Positions 47,653-56,877 are shown, counted from the stretch's first letter. The stretch: DNA of 64,000 nucleotides from Bin95 sp965220855 (GCA_965220855.1 CBDCQY010000001.1:1550001-1614000), one strand, 5' to 3'. A program made the numbers and translations. The notes: generated from the sequence alone by a model not told the origin.

Positions 47653-48551
47653 TCCGCGAGGGGCGCCTCACGGTGCAGGACGGCCTCGCCATCGCCTGGC
47701 GGGACCATGACGGCCCGCCCGGGCGCCTGCCGCTGCTCTGCCTTGCGGGCCTCGGGCGCAACGGGCGCGACTTCGCCGACCGGGCGCGCGAATGGCGGCC
47801 GGACCGGCGCGTGGTCACCATGGACTATCGCGGCCGCGGCCTTTCCGACCGGGCGCGCGACTGGCGAGCCTATCGCACCGCCAACGACCTGCTCGACATC
47901 CGCCAGCTGACCGCCGCGCTCGGCCTGGCGCGCGTCATCGTCGTCGGCACCTCCTATGGCGGGCTGCTCGGCATGGTGCTGGCCGCCTTGCAGCCGCGCC
48001 TCGTCGCCGGCCTGGTCATGAACGATATCGGCCCCGAGACCGGCTCCGGCGCGCGCGGGCGCATCGCGGAGTATCTCGGCCGGCCGCATCTCCCGACCGA
48101 CTGGGCGGACGCCGAGCGCCACCTGCAGGAGATCATGCCCGACATGCCGCTCTCGGCCGAGGGCTGGCGGAGCGTCGCCGAGGCCACCTATCGCGAGGAC
48201 GAACGGGGCCGGCCGCGGCCGGACTGGGACCCGGCGATCGCCCGCGCGGTGCTGGAGACCGCCGGGACGGTCGATCTCCGGGGCTATTTCCGGGCGCTGG
48301 CGCGGCTGCCGCTGCTGGTGTTTCGCGGCGAACGCTCCACCGTGCTGGAGGAGCCGGCGCTGGCGCGAATGCAGGCCGCCCTGCCGCATATGGAAGCGGT
48401 CACCGTCGCCGGCTTCGGCCATGCGCCGACGCTGGGCGAGCCGGAATGCCGCCGGGCGCTCATGGCGTTCTTCGAGCGCGTGGAGGGGGCCGAGCGGCCG
48501 TCGCCGCTCTCCGGGCGCGGTCCGGCGCCTGCGGCGCGCGCGGCGGCCTGA
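47649..48551 (+). CDS. Alpha/beta-fold hydrolase
   Basis: A 300-residue hydrolase. Its start (MIREGRLTVQDGLAIAWRDH) overlaps the HAD stop by four bases. LLCLAGLGRNGRDF forms the oxyanion region. MDYRGRGLSDRARDW is typical for the fold, and VVGTSYGGLLGMVLAAL contains the nucleophile Ser (about 102). An acid residue and GFGHAPTLGEPE with the His complete the triad. The low-complexity end overlaps the convergent dusA gene by 92 bp. Probably acts with the HAD enzyme on a small ester or halogenated compound, but this is inference. Confidence 0.85.
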   Translation: MIREGRLTVQDGLAIAWRDHDGPPGRLPLLCLAGLGRNGRDFADRAREWRPDRRVVTMDYRGRGLSDRARDWRAYRTANDLLDIRQLTAALGLARVIVVGTSYGGLLGMVLAALQPRLVAGLVMNDIGPETGSGARGRIAEYLGRPHLPTDWADAERHLQEIMPDMPLSAEGWRSVAEATYREDERGRPRPDWDPAIARAVLETAGTVDLRGYFRALARLPLLVFRGERSTVLEEPALARMQAALPHMEAVTVAGFGHAPTLGEPECRRALMAFFERVEGAERPSPLSGRGPAPAARAAA

Positions 48552-49539
48552 GCGGCAGCGCGGCGGGGGAGGCGAGGCGCGCCGCGGCCGCCAGCACCTC
48601 CGGGCCGGCCTCCGGGCGATGCGCGTTCTCCGCCAGATGCCGGCGAAAGGCGCGGGCGCCGGGACAGCCCTGGAACAGGCCGTGGATATGGCGCGCGAGG
48701 GCGTGCGGCCGGACCCCCTCCGCCGCCAGCCGATCCGCATAGGGCAGCAGCGCCGCCACCGCCTCATGGCGGGTCGCGAGCGGCGGCGGCTCGTGGAACA
48801 GGCGGCCATCGACCCCGGCCAGCAGCCAGGGGTCGGCATAGGCGGCGCGCCCGAGCATGACGCCATCCGCCTTGCCGTCGGCAAGCGCGGCCTCGGCGGC
48901 GTCCAGCCCGTCGATGCCGCCATTCAGCACGACCGTCAGGTCCGGCCGATCCCGCTTCAGGCGGAACGCCAGATCGTAGCGGAGCGGCGGAATTTCCCGG
49001 TTCTGTTTGGGGCTGAGCCCCTCGAGCCACGCCTTGCGCGCATGGACGATGAACACCGTCACGCCCGAGAGCGCGTGCACGGCCTCCGCGAAACGCGCGA
49101 GCGCGTCGTCGTCCTGGTCGTCGATGCCGATCCGGCATTTGACGGTCACCGGCAGATCGACCGCCTCGCGCATCGCCGCCAGGCAGCGCCCGACAAGCTC
49201 CGGCTCGGCCATCAGCGCGGCCCCGAAGCGCCCGCGCCGCACCCGGTCCGACGGGCAGCCGCAATTCAGGTTGATCTCGTCATAGCCCCGGTCGCGCCCG
49301 ATGCGCGCCGCTTGCGCGAGCGCGGCCGGCTCGCTGCCGCCCAGCTGCAGCGCAACCGGATGCTCCGCCGCGTCGAAGCCGAGCAGGCGATCGCGGTCGC
49401 CATGGATCAGCGCGTCGGCGGTCAGCATTTCGGTGTAGAGCCGCGCCCGGCGCGACAGCAGCCGGTGGAAGAAGCGGCAATGCCGGTCCGTCCGATCCAT
49501 CATCGGCGCGACCGAGAAGCGGTGCATGGGGAAGGCCAT
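48460..49539 (-). CDS. dusA: tRNA-dihydrouridine synthase A
   Basis: FMN-dependent reduction of uridines 20/20a in the tRNA D-loop. The 359-residue product starts MAFPMHRFSVAPMMDRTDRH (PMMD signature). It has LQLGGSEPAALAQAA, YDEINLNCGCPSDRV with the catalytic Cys, VTVKCRIGIDD, FIVHARKAWLEGLSPKQNR and VLNGGIDGLDAAEAAL, all as in DusA. The C-terminal 40 residues are Arg/Ala/Pro-rich and come from the overlap with the convergent hydrolase gene. The homologous part ends near residue 320. Confidence 0.93.
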   Translation of the reverse strand: MAFPMHRFSVAPMMDRTDRHCRFFHRLLSRRARLYTEMLTADALIHGDRDRLLGFDAAEHPVALQLGGSEPAALAQAARIGRDRGYDEINLNCGCPSDRVRRGRFGAALMAEPELVGRCLAAMREAVDLPVTVKCRIGIDDQDDDALARFAEAVHALSGVTVFIVHARKAWLEGLSPKQNREIPPLRYDLAFRLKRDRPDLTVVLNGGIDGLDAAEAALADGKADGVMLGRAAYADPWLLAGVDGRLFHEPPPLATRHEAVAALLPYADRLAAEGVRPHALARHIHGLFQGCPGARAFRRHLAENAHRPEAGPEVLAAAARLASPAALPLRPPRAPQAPDRARRAATAARPPPRARRTP

Positions 49540-49543
49540 ATCC

Positions 49544-50470
49544 CTATCCGGCCGCCGCGCCGTCCTGCCAGGGCAGCAGCGCGGCGTAGATCGTCGCCAG
49601 CACCGGGACCGCCACGCCGGCCTCGCGCGCCAGCGCCACCGCCTTGCCCGCGAGCCAGGGCAGCTCCAGCCGGTTGCCCTTCAAGAGATCGACGGCCATG
49701 GAGGCGATGGTGTCGTCGCCGAAGCTCTCCAGGAGGCGCGCCGCCTGCTCTCCGGCGTCGGGCGCGAGCGCGATGCCCCTGGCCCGGCCGACGGCCGCGA
49801 CCTCCATGGCGCAGGCCCGGAGCAGCGCCAGCGTTTCCGGGTGGCGGCGGATGACGCCATTATTGCCGCGCACCGCAGCGTTGACCGAGCTCGCCGCCAC
49901 CAGGAAGACGAACTTCTTCCAGACCTCCAGCTCGATATCGTCGCTGACGGCGGCGTCCATATCCGCCGGCGCGCAGGCCGCCGCCAGGGCTTCGACGCGG
50001 GCCGAGCGCCGCCCGTCCCACTCGCCGAAGACCATGCGGTTGAAGGGACTCAGCTGGTCGATGCGCCCCGGCGCGGCGATGAAGGCGTTGATGAAGGCGA
50101 CGCCCCCCACCACCGCCTCGGGTCCGAGCGCCGCCGCCAGCCGGTCGCGCGCATCGATGCCGTTCTGCAGCGGCACCACGACCGTATCCGGGCCGACCAT
50201 CGGCCGCGCGGCCTCGCCGGCGGCCTCCAGGTCCCATTGCTTGACCGCCACCAGCACCGCCTCGGCCGGGCCGAATTCCGCCGGCCGGTCGGTCGCCAGC
50301 GCCGGGCGCACATGCACGTCGCCCGGTCCGCCCGCGACCCGCAGGCCGTCTTCCCGGATCGCCGCCAGATGGCTTCCGCGCGCGATCAGCCCCACCTCAT
50401 GGCCGGCCGCCGCCAGCCGCGCGCCGAAGACGCCGCCGACGCCGCCCGCGCCGACGACGGCGATCTTCAT
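49544..50470 (-). CDS. panE: 2-dehydropantoate 2-reductase (ketopantoate reductase family)
   Basis: NADPH-dependent reduction of ketopantoate to pantoate in the coenzyme A pathway. The 308-residue product has the Rossmann start MKIAVVGAGGVGGVFGARLA, AVLVAVKQWDLEA, VVPLQNGIDA, and SDDIELEVWKKFVFLVAASS with the catalytic Lys. The C-terminal domain has SMAVDLLKGNRLELPWLAG. Its start overlaps the aminotransferase stop (ATGA), so it is the second gene of that pair. Paralogues of this family act on other 2-oxo acids, so the exact role is likely rather than certain. Confidence 0.88.
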   Translation of the reverse strand: MKIAVVGAGGVGGVFGARLAAAGHEVGLIARGSHLAAIREDGLRVAGGPGDVHVRPALATDRPAEFGPAEAVLVAVKQWDLEAAGEAARPMVGPDTVVVPLQNGIDARDRLAAALGPEAVVGGVAFINAFIAAPGRIDQLSPFNRMVFGEWDGRRSARVEALAAACAPADMDAAVSDDIELEVWKKFVFLVAASSVNAAVRGNNGVIRRHPETLALLRACAMEVAAVGRARGIALAPDAGEQAARLLESFGDDTIASMAVDLLKGNRLELPWLAGKAVALAREAGVAVPVLATIYAALLPWQDGAAAG

Positions 50471-51669
50471 GCCAGCGCCGCCGCCGCCCGCTGGATGCGC
50501 CGGCAGGCCTCCTCCAGCGTGGCGTCGTCGGTGGCGTAGGAGATGCGGAAATGCGGCGAGAGGCCGAAAGCGGAGCCGGGCACCGTCACCACCCCCTCGG
50601 CGTCGATCAGATAGCCGCAGAACTCGTCGTCGCTGGCGATGGTGCGCCCGTCGGGCGTCCGCTTGCCGATGCAGCCGGCGCAGGAGGGATAGACATAGAA
50701 GGCGCCCTCCGGCCGGTTGCAGGTAATGCCCGGCGCCTGGTTCAGCATCGAGACCACCAGGTCTCGCCGCTTCTGGAAGGCCGCCGCGCGCTCGGCGATG
50801 AAGTCCTGCGGGCCGTCGAGCGCCGCCGCCGCCGCCGTCTGGCTTATCGAGGAGGGGTTGGTGGTGCTCTGGCTCTGCACCATGCCCATGGCCTTGATGA
50901 GTTCCACCGGGCCGGCGGCGTAGCCGATGCGCCAGCCGGTCATCGCATAGGCCTTGGAGACGCCGTTCACGGTCAGCGTCCGGTCCATCAGCCGGGGCTC
51001 GACCTCCGCCGGGGTCACGAACTCGAAGCCGTCATAGACGACATGCTCATACATGTCGTCGGTCAGCACCCAGACATGCTCATGGGCCAGCAGCACATCG
51101 GTGAGCGCCTTCATGTCGGCGCGCCCGTAGGCGGCCCCGGAGGGGTTGCTCGGGCTGTTGAGCAGCACCCATTTGGTGCGCGGCGTTATCGCGGCCTCCA
51201 GCTGGGCGGCGGTCATCTTGAAGCCGGCCTCGGCCCGGCATTCCACGATTACCGGCGCGCCGCCGCAGAGCAGCACCATGTCGGGATAGCTGGTCCAGTA
51301 AGGCGCCGGGATCACCACCTCGTCGCCCGGATCGAGCGTGGCCGCGAAGGCGTTGTAGAGCACATGCTTGCCGCCATTGCCGACCGTCACCTGGTTCGGC
51401 GCGTAGTCGAGGCCGTTTTCGCGCAGGAACTTGCGCGCGATCGCGGCCTTCAGCTCGGGCCGTCCGTCGGGCGCGGTATATTTGGTGTCGCCCGCGCGGA
51501 TGGCGGCGACGCCCGCCTCGGCCACATTCTCCGGCGTGTCGAAGTCGGGTTCGCCCGCCGCCAGCCCGATCACGTCATGTCCGGCGGCCTTCATCTCCAT
51601 CGCCTTGGTGTTGAGCGCCACGGTCGGCGAGGGACGGATGACGGAGAGGCGTTCTGCGATGATGGCCAT
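50467..51669 (-). CDS. aspC: Aspartate-type aminotransferase (class I, PLP)
   Basis: A 400-residue fold-type I aminotransferase (aspartate/prephenate type, Igamma subgroup). It starts MAIIAERLSVIRPSPTVALN, has GLAAGEPDFDTPENV, DEVVIPAPYWTSYPDMV, LNSPSNPSGAAYG, and the PLP Lys in VNGVSKAYAMTGWRIGYAAG. RISYATDD near the end carries the substrate-binding Arg. The ATG at 51669 is chosen because it matches the family start. It is divergent from the MetE-like gene across 147 bp and coupled to panE. Confidence 0.9.
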   Translation of the reverse strand: MAIIAERLSVIRPSPTVALNTKAMEMKAAGHDVIGLAAGEPDFDTPENVAEAGVAAIRAGDTKYTAPDGRPELKAAIARKFLRENGLDYAPNQVTVGNGGKHVLYNAFAATLDPGDEVVIPAPYWTSYPDMVLLCGGAPVIVECRAEAGFKMTAAQLEAAITPRTKWVLLNSPSNPSGAAYGRADMKALTDVLLAHEHVWVLTDDMYEHVVYDGFEFVTPAEVEPRLMDRTLTVNGVSKAYAMTGWRIGYAAGPVELIKAMGMVQSQSTTNPSSISQTAAAAALDGPQDFIAERAAAFQKRRDLVVSMLNQAPGITCNRPEGAFYVYPSCAGCIGKRTPDGRTIASDDEFCGYLIDAEGVVTVPGSAFGLSPHFRISYATDDATLEEACRRIQRAAAALA

Positions 51670-51816
51670 GGAAGCGGGCTCCCCCAGGGTTCGGGCCGGG
51701 TTTCCGGGCGCTTCTACCCCGTTTGCGCCCGGCGCGGAACCGGCGAGCGCGCACTCTTCGCGCCCCGGCGCGTCCGGGCTAGCATGAACGCGCCGACAGC
51801 AGGAGGAGGCGCCGCC

Positions 51817-52851
51817 ATGGATCTGCCGACGATGGGCGTGGGCTCCTACGCCGCGCCCGGCTGGCTGTTCCTGTTCCGAGAGGCCATGCGCGCCGGGCGC
51901 GCCGGGGCGGAGGATATCGACGAGGCCTTCGACGACGCGGCCCGGATCGCCATCGCCGACCAGATCGAGGCCGGCGTCGATATCCTCTCCGACGGCGAGA
52001 TGCGCCGCAGCCGCTTCGTCTATGAGATGTACGACCGGCTGGCCGGCATCGAGCGCGTGCCGCCGGGGCGCCGGCTCGGGGTTCCGGGCTACGACCGCGC
52101 GCCGCATTTCGTCGCCCGCGAGCGCATTACCGCGCCGGAGGGCCTGGGCGTCGCGGCGGAATATCGCCGCCTGAGCGAGCTCGCGCCCGGCCGGCCGTTG
52201 AAGACGGCCTTTCCCGGCCCGCTGACCTTCATGCCCAAGATCGAGCCGGAGGGACCCTATGGCGGCGACGCCGACGCGCTGCTGGACGACATCGCCGCCA
52301 TCGTCGCCGCCGAGCTCGACGCGCTGGCGGCGGAGGGGGCGGAGCTGGTGCAGCTGGACGAGCCGGGCTTCACCAGCCTCGAACACGGCCTCGACAGCCG
52401 CGCCTCCGCCGCCGCGGTCAACCGGGCGCTCGCCGGCCATGAGGAGCGGACGGCCGTGCATATCTGTTTCGGCAACAACGCCTCGCGCCCCTATTCGCCG
52501 CGCGGCTTCGCGCGGCTGCTGCCCGGCATGGGAGAGCTGGACTGCTCCATGCTGGTGCTGGAATTCGCCAATCGCGAGATGGCGGACCTGGACTGCCTGC
52601 CGGCGCTGGCGGAGCGCTACCGCATCGCCGCCGGCGTCATCGACGTGAAGTCCTTCCACATCGAGACGCCGGAGGAGGTCGCGGCGCGCCTGGAGCGCCT
52701 GCTGGCCGTCGTGCCGAGGGAGCGGCTCTGGGTCACCGCCGATTGCGGCTTCTCCGCCCTGCCGCGCTGGCTCGCGCGCGAGAAGCTCCGCGCCATGGTG
52801 GCCGGCGCGCGGCTGGTCCGGGGCGAGGCTCAGGCCCAGCCGGAGAGATAG
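51817..52851 (+). CDS. Cobalamin-independent methionine synthase family (MetE C-terminal-like)
   Basis: A 344-residue TIM-barrel protein related to the catalytic domain of MetE. MDLPTMGVGSYAAPGWLFLF and ILSDGEMRRSRFVYEM are typical. Possible zinc ligands are His and Cys in AVHICFGNN and Cys in VTADCGFSALPRW. QLDEPGFTSL and FHIETPEEVAARLE also fit. The start at 51817 follows AGGAGGAGGC at seven bases and is better than the ATG at 51784. It lacks MetE's N-terminal domain, so it is probably a stand-alone methyltransferase of the MetE/archaeal type. Its 3' end overlaps the convergent methyltransferase gene by 22 bp. Confidence 0.85.
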   Translation: MDLPTMGVGSYAAPGWLFLFREAMRAGRAGAEDIDEAFDDAARIAIADQIEAGVDILSDGEMRRSRFVYEMYDRLAGIERVPPGRRLGVPGYDRAPHFVARERITAPEGLGVAAEYRRLSELAPGRPLKTAFPGPLTFMPKIEPEGPYGGDADALLDDIAAIVAAELDALAAEGAELVQLDEPGFTSLEHGLDSRASAAAVNRALAGHEERTAVHICFGNNASRPYSPRGFARLLPGMGELDCSMLVLEFANREMADLDCLPALAERYRIAAGVIDVKSFHIETPEEVAARLERLLAVVPRERLWVTADCGFSALPRWLAREKLRAMVAGARLVRGEAQAQPER

Positions 52852-53606
52852 ATCGCCTGGAAGGTCGTCTCCCGCCGGCCGGCCTGCCGGGCGGCGAGCT
52901 CTGCGAACAGTCCGCGCCGGGAGAAATGGCGCGGCCGGGCGGCCAGCGCGTTGGTTTCGCCCATGGCGCGCAGGTCCGCCATCAGCTTGAAGGGCGTCTC
53001 GTAGCTCACCCGGATCGTGTCCAGATCGGCGACCGGCATGGCGAAGCCGGCGCGCTGCAGCAGGCCCGCCGCGTCGCGCAAGCCGGTGAAGGGCGACACC
53101 CTGGGCGCCGCGCCGCCGGAGACCGCCGCATCGGCGGCCAGCAGGTCGTGGCGCAATTCGGTGAGCGTCTCGCCGCCGAACAGGCTCGCCAGGAAGAGGC
53201 CGCCCGGCTTGAGCGCGCGCTTGATCTGCGCCAGCGCGCCCGGCAGGTCCTCCGTCCAGTGCAGCGCCAGATTGCTCACCGCCAGGTCGAAGCGCCCATG
53301 GGCGAAGGGCAGCCGGTCCTCCTCGCCGACCAGGCGGAGGCCTCCGCCGCCCGCCCGGCAGAGCGCCTCCGAGGGCTCCATGCGCAGCAGCGTCCGGATG
53401 CCGCTTCGCCCTTCCAGCATGTCGGAGAGCAGGCCGTTGCGCGCGCCGATCTCCAGCGCGAGCGGGAAGTCGGCGAGCGTGTCGTCCAGCCGGTCGGCGA
53501 GGCGTTCGGCCACTTCCCGCAGCAGGAAATCGGCCTCCGCCGGCGCGGCCGCCGCCCGGTCGCGATGCCGGCGGAGCGCGCGCCGGTCGAAAAGTTGCGT
53601 TATCAT
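52830..53606 (-). CDS. SAM-dependent methyltransferase, BioC/NDUFAF5-like
   Basis: A 258-residue class I methyltransferase. It starts MITQLFDRRALRRHRDRAA, has motif I ALEIGARNGLLSDMLE, the acidic-loop LLRMEPSEAL, then FDLAVSNLALHWTEDLPGAL and LKPGGLFLASLFGGETLTEL. These last two are characteristic of the BioC/NDUFAF5 group. Alphaproteobacterial relatives next to comF are usually this NDUFAF5-like protein, whose human homologue hydroxylates a complex I arginine. Divergent from the rhodanese gene with only 30 bp between starts. Confidence 0.85.
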   Translation of the reverse strand: MITQLFDRRALRRHRDRAAAAPAEADFLLREVAERLADRLDDTLADFPLALEIGARNGLLSDMLEGRSGIRTLLRMEPSEALCRAGGGGLRLVGEEDRLPFAHGRFDLAVSNLALHWTEDLPGALAQIKRALKPGGLFLASLFGGETLTELRHDLLAADAAVSGGAAPRVSPFTGLRDAAGLLQRAGFAMPVADLDTIRVSYETPFKLMADLRAMGETNALAARPRHFSRRGLFAELAARQAGRRETTFQAIYLSGWA

Positions 53607-53636
53607 CGACGCTCCGGGGGAAGGGGAGGGAAGGCC

Positions 53637-55169
53637 GTGAGCGCAGACTACAGACCGATCTCGGCAGAGCAATTGCAGGCTGCGCATCGGGGGCCGGGCG
53701 AGCTCGCCATTCTCGACCTCCGCGAGGAGGGCGCCTTCGCCGAGGCGCATCTGCTGCACGCCTGCAACGTCCCGCTCTCGCATCTGGAACTCGCGATCCG
53801 CGACCTGGTGCCCCGCTTCGATACGCCCATCGTCGTCGTGGACAATGGCGAGGGCGTGGCGGCCAGGGGCGCGACCCGGCTGGCGGCGCTCGGCTATGGC
53901 GATGTGGCCCTGCTGGAGGGCGGCGTCGAGGGCTGGCGCGCGGCCGGCCAGGAGGTGTTCTCCGGCTTCAACGTGCCGAGCAAGGCCTTCGGCGAATTCG
54001 TCGAACACGCCTATGACACGCCGTCGGTCTCGGCCGAGGAGCTCAAGGCCATGCTGGACGGGCCGGAGCCGGTGGTGGTGCTCGACAGCCGGCCGATGGA
54101 CGAGTTCCGCAACATGAACATTCCGACCGCCAGCTGTTGCCCCGGCGCGGAGCTGGTCTATCGGGTGCACGATCTCGCGCCCGACCCCGCAACGACGGTG
54201 ATCGTCAATTGCGCCGGGCGGACGCGGAGCATCATCGGCGCGCAGTCGCTCATCAATGCCGGCTTGCCGAACCGGGTCGCGGCGCTGCGCAACGGCACCA
54301 TGGGCTGGCATCTCGCCGGCCTGCAGCTGGAGCGCGGCAATGAGCGCCCGGTCCCGGAGCCGAGCCCGGCGGCGCTGGAAGCCGCGCGCGCGCGGGCGCG
54401 GGCGGTGGCGGAGCGCTTCGAGGTGCCGCTGGTGCGCGAGATCGCGCCCGCGCCCGGCCGCACGACCTATCTGCTGGATGTGCGCCACCCGCATGAATAT
54501 GAGGCCGGGCATCTCAAAGGCTCGCGCTCGGCCCCCGGCGGCCAGCTGGTGCAGGCGACCGACCGCTATGCGGCGGTGCGGGGCGCGCGCATCGTGCTGA
54601 TCGACGACACCGGCGTGCGCGCCATCATGACCGCCCATTGGCTGCGCCAGATGAACTGGGACGCCGTGGTGCTGGAAGGCGGGCTGGAGGCCGGGCCGCT
54701 GGAGACCGGCCCGCACCGGCCCGAGATTCCCGGCCTGGCGGCGGTGGAGACGGTCGGCCCGGAGGGCGTGGAAGGCGCGGTGGTGGTCGATTTCGCCGAC
54801 AGCCGCAGCTATGCCGAGGGCCATATTCCGGGCGCCTGGTTCGCGGTGCGCGCGCGGCTGGCCACGGCGCGCCTGCCCGAGGCCGGGCGCTATGTGTTCA
54901 CCTCGCCCGACGGGCTGCTGGCGCGGCTGGCGGCGGCGGAGTTCGACCGCCCGGTCGCCGTGCTGGAAGGCGGCACGGCCGCCTGGCCGGGGCCGCTGGA
55001 GCAGGGCGCGCTGCATATGGCGGACACCGCCGACGATGTGTGGCTCAAGCCCTATGAGCGCGGCGGCTCGGTCGAGGACTCGATGCAGGCCTATCTCGAC
55101 TGGGAGACCGGCCTGGTGGAGCAGCTGGAGCGCGACGGCAGCACGCAGTTCTGGTCCAGGCCCGCTTGA
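53637..55169 (+). CDS. Four-rhodanese-domain protein
   Basis: A 510-residue tandem rhodanese protein, starting at GTG 53637 behind GGGGAGGG. Domain 1 (about 1-105) has ILDLREEGAFAEAH and VVVDNGEG at the active loop, with Asp in place of Cys. Domain 2 (about 125-235) has VVVLDSRPMDEFRNM and IVNCAGRTRSIIG with the catalytic Cys. Domain 3 (about 265-365) has YLLDVRHPHEYEAGH and IVLIDDTGVRA (Asp). Domain 4 (about 375-460) has VVVDFADSRSYAEGH and YVFTSPDGLLA (Ser). Only domain 2 can form a persulfide. Its stop overlaps the comF start. The role may be sulfur transfer with the other domains as scaffold. Confidence 0.88.
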   Translation: MSADYRPISAEQLQAAHRGPGELAILDLREEGAFAEAHLLHACNVPLSHLELAIRDLVPRFDTPIVVVDNGEGVAARGATRLAALGYGDVALLEGGVEGWRAAGQEVFSGFNVPSKAFGEFVEHAYDTPSVSAEELKAMLDGPEPVVVLDSRPMDEFRNMNIPTASCCPGAELVYRVHDLAPDPATTVIVNCAGRTRSIIGAQSLINAGLPNRVAALRNGTMGWHLAGLQLERGNERPVPEPSPAALEAARARARAVAERFEVPLVREIAPAPGRTTYLLDVRHPHEYEAGHLKGSRSAPGGQLVQATDRYAAVRGARIVLIDDTGVRAIMTAHWLRQMNWDAVVLEGGLEAGPLETGPHRPEIPGLAAVETVGPEGVEGAVVVDFADSRSYAEGHIPGAWFAVRARLATARLPEAGRYVFTSPDGLLARLAAAEFDRPVAVLEGGTAAWPGPLEQGALHMADTADDVWLKPYERGGSVEDSMQAYLDWETGLVEQLERDGSTQFWSRPA

Positions 55170-55930
55170 TCGGGGCCGCCGCTCCGGTCGCGCCGGCGGC
55201 GGCGAGGTTCGCCCGCCGGCTGCTGGACATGGCGCTGCCGCCGCGCTGCGTCTCCTGCCGCGCGCCGGTGGCGTCTCCGGCGACGCTCTGCGCCGCCTGC
55301 TGGTCGGCGCTCGACTTCATCACCGAGCCGCTCTGCGACGGCTGCGGGCGGCCCTTCGCGCTCCAGGCCGAGGCCGACTCGCTCTGCGCGGCCTGCATGG
55401 CGCGCCGTCCGGCTTTCGACCGGGCCAGAAGCTGCCTGATCTACGCCGGCAACGCCCGCGAGCTGATCCAGCGCTTCAAGTTCCACGACCAGACCGGCCT
55501 CGCCCCGCTGCTGGCGGCCTGGACCGCCGAGGCGGGCCAGACGCTGCTGGCCGACGCCGACTGGCTGGCGCCGGTGCCGCTGCACTGGACGCGGCTCTAC
55601 CGGCGGCGCTTCAACCAGTCGGCCCTGCTGGCGGGGCGGCTCGCCCGGATGTCGGGCGTGGCCTTCGCCCCGGACATGCTGCGGCGCGTCCGGCGCACGC
55701 GCCCGCAGACGACGCTCGGCCGGCGCGCGCGGGGGCGCAATGTCGCAGGCGCGTTCCGCGTCGCGCCCGCCTGGCGCGCGCGCGTGCGGGGCGCGAGGGT
55801 CGCGATCCTGGACGATGTGCTGACCACCGGCGCGACCCTGGAGGCCTGCGCAAGGGCGTTGAAACGCGCCGGCGCCCGGCGCGTCGATGCGCTTACCGTT
55901 GCGCGCGTCGATCGTCCCGAAGCGGGGTGA
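55166..55930 (+). CDS. comF: ComF family phosphoribosyltransferase-like protein
   Basis: A 254-residue ComF-type protein. An N-terminal double zinc ribbon has CVSC, LCAAC, LCDGCGRPF and LCAAC. A PRTase-type domain has APVPLHWTRLYRRRFNQS, PQTTLGRRARGRN and the PRPP loop VAILDDVLTTGATLEAC. ComF proteins are linked to DNA uptake in naturally competent bacteria, but the family is wide. The TTG at 55166 overlaps the rhodanese stop by four bases; an ATG at 55229 (MALPPRCVSC) is the alternative. Confidence 0.88.
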   Translation: MIGAAAPVAPAAARFARRLLDMALPPRCVSCRAPVASPATLCAACWSALDFITEPLCDGCGRPFALQAEADSLCAACMARRPAFDRARSCLIYAGNARELIQRFKFHDQTGLAPLLAAWTAEAGQTLLADADWLAPVPLHWTRLYRRRFNQSALLAGRLARMSGVAFAPDMLRRVRRTRPQTTLGRRARGRNVAGAFRVAPAWRARVRGARVAILDDVLTTGATLEACARALKRAGARRVDALTVARVDRPEAG

Positions 55931-55933
55931 GTT

Positions 55934-56356
55934 TCAGCCCACGATCTCGCAGGCGCTGAAGAAATAGGCGATCTCGCGCGCCGCGCTCTCCGGCGAATCG
56001 GAGCCGTGGACGGAGTTGGCCTCGATGGACTCGCCGTAATCTTTGCGGATCGTGTCCGCCGCCGCATTGGCGGGGTTGGTGACGCCCATGACCTCGCGAT
56101 TAAGCTCGATGGCGCCCTCGCATTCCAGCACCTGCACCACCACCGGCCCGGAGGTCATGAAGGCGCACAGATCGTCGAAAAACGGCCGCTCGGCATGTTC
56201 GGCGTAGAAGCCTTCCGCCTGTTCGCGGGTCAGGCGGATGCGCTTCTGCGCCACGATCCGCAAGCCCGCCTTCTCCAGCCGGGCGACGATCTCCCCCGTC
56301 AGGTGACGTCGGGTCGCGTCCGGCTTCACGATGGAAAGCGTGCGTTCGTCAGCCAT
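55934..56356 (-). CDS. ndk: Nucleoside diphosphate kinase
   Basis: A 140-residue NDK that balances NTP/dNTP pools. It starts MADERTLSIVKPDATRRHLT and has YAEHAERPFFDDLCAFMTSG, then REVMGVTNPANAAADTIRKD. The active-site His lies in EANSVHGSDSPESAAREIAY. Full length. It is convergent with comF, three bases apart. Confidence 0.96.
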   Translation of the reverse strand: MADERTLSIVKPDATRRHLTGEIVARLEKAGLRIVAQKRIRLTREQAEGFYAEHAERPFFDDLCAFMTSGPVVVQVLECEGAIELNREVMGVTNPANAAADTIRKDYGESIEANSVHGSDSPESAAREIAYFFSACEIVG

Positions 56357-56433
56357 GCGGAAACTCCTCTTTCGGCCCGGGCGGGCGCGGCCTTATAGCG
56401 ACGCTCGCCGCCCCGCACAACGGCCTGGCCGCG

Positions 56434-56877
56434 TCACGACCAGCCCCCGGGGCCGAAGCGCCGATAGGGCGGCGGGCGGCCCTCCGCGCGCAGCGCGGCG
56501 AAACGGTCGCGCGCGATGTCGCGCATGGCGGGGTCGCGCCGGTCGAAGAGATAGACCGTCTCGGCGAAGGCGCCCCGGTCGTCCATGCCCGCGTCATCGA
56601 CGACGACCAGCAGGTCGGCGCCGTTGGGGTTGCCGCCTTCCGGGGTCAGCCAGACCGGCTGCTCGGCCGGATCGCCCTCCGAATCGTGCGGCAGGAAGCT
56701 GTCGTTACGAAAGGTCCACAACCCCTGGTCGAGCATCGACAGGCGCTCCGGCTGGCCGAGGCGCACGCAGGCGCGCCGCCCCTCGGCCAGCGCCGTCTCC
56801 AGCAGCTGGCCGAGCCCGAGCGCCAACGGCGCGCCGTCCAGGTCGCAGAAGACCGGCGGCTCAGCGTTCGCAGACAT
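56434..56877 (-). CDS. holC: DNA polymerase III chi subunit
   Basis: HolC links the clamp loader to SSB at the replication fork. The 147-residue product from ATG 56877 has LALGLGQLLETALAEGRRAC, SMLDQGLWTFRNDSFLPHD, a QPVWLTP strand and GADLLVVVDDAG, typical of the family. It overlaps the end of pepA by 17 bp on the same strand; the pepA-holC order is frequent in proteobacteria. The C-terminus ends with an Arg/Pro-rich tail. Confidence 0.9.
   Translation of the reverse strand: MSANAEPPVFCDLDGAPLALGLGQLLETALAEGRRACVRLGQPERLSMLDQGLWTFRNDSFLPHDSEGDPAEQPVWLTPEGGNPNGADLLVVVDDAGMDDRGAFAETVYLFDRRDPAMRDIARDRFAALRAEGRPPPYRRFGPGGWS

Noticed and set aside
50551..52851. MetE-like frame extended to 766 codons
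   Set aside because: The first 422 codons are antisense to the aminotransferase. The true start is ATG 51817 behind a strong ribosome binding site.
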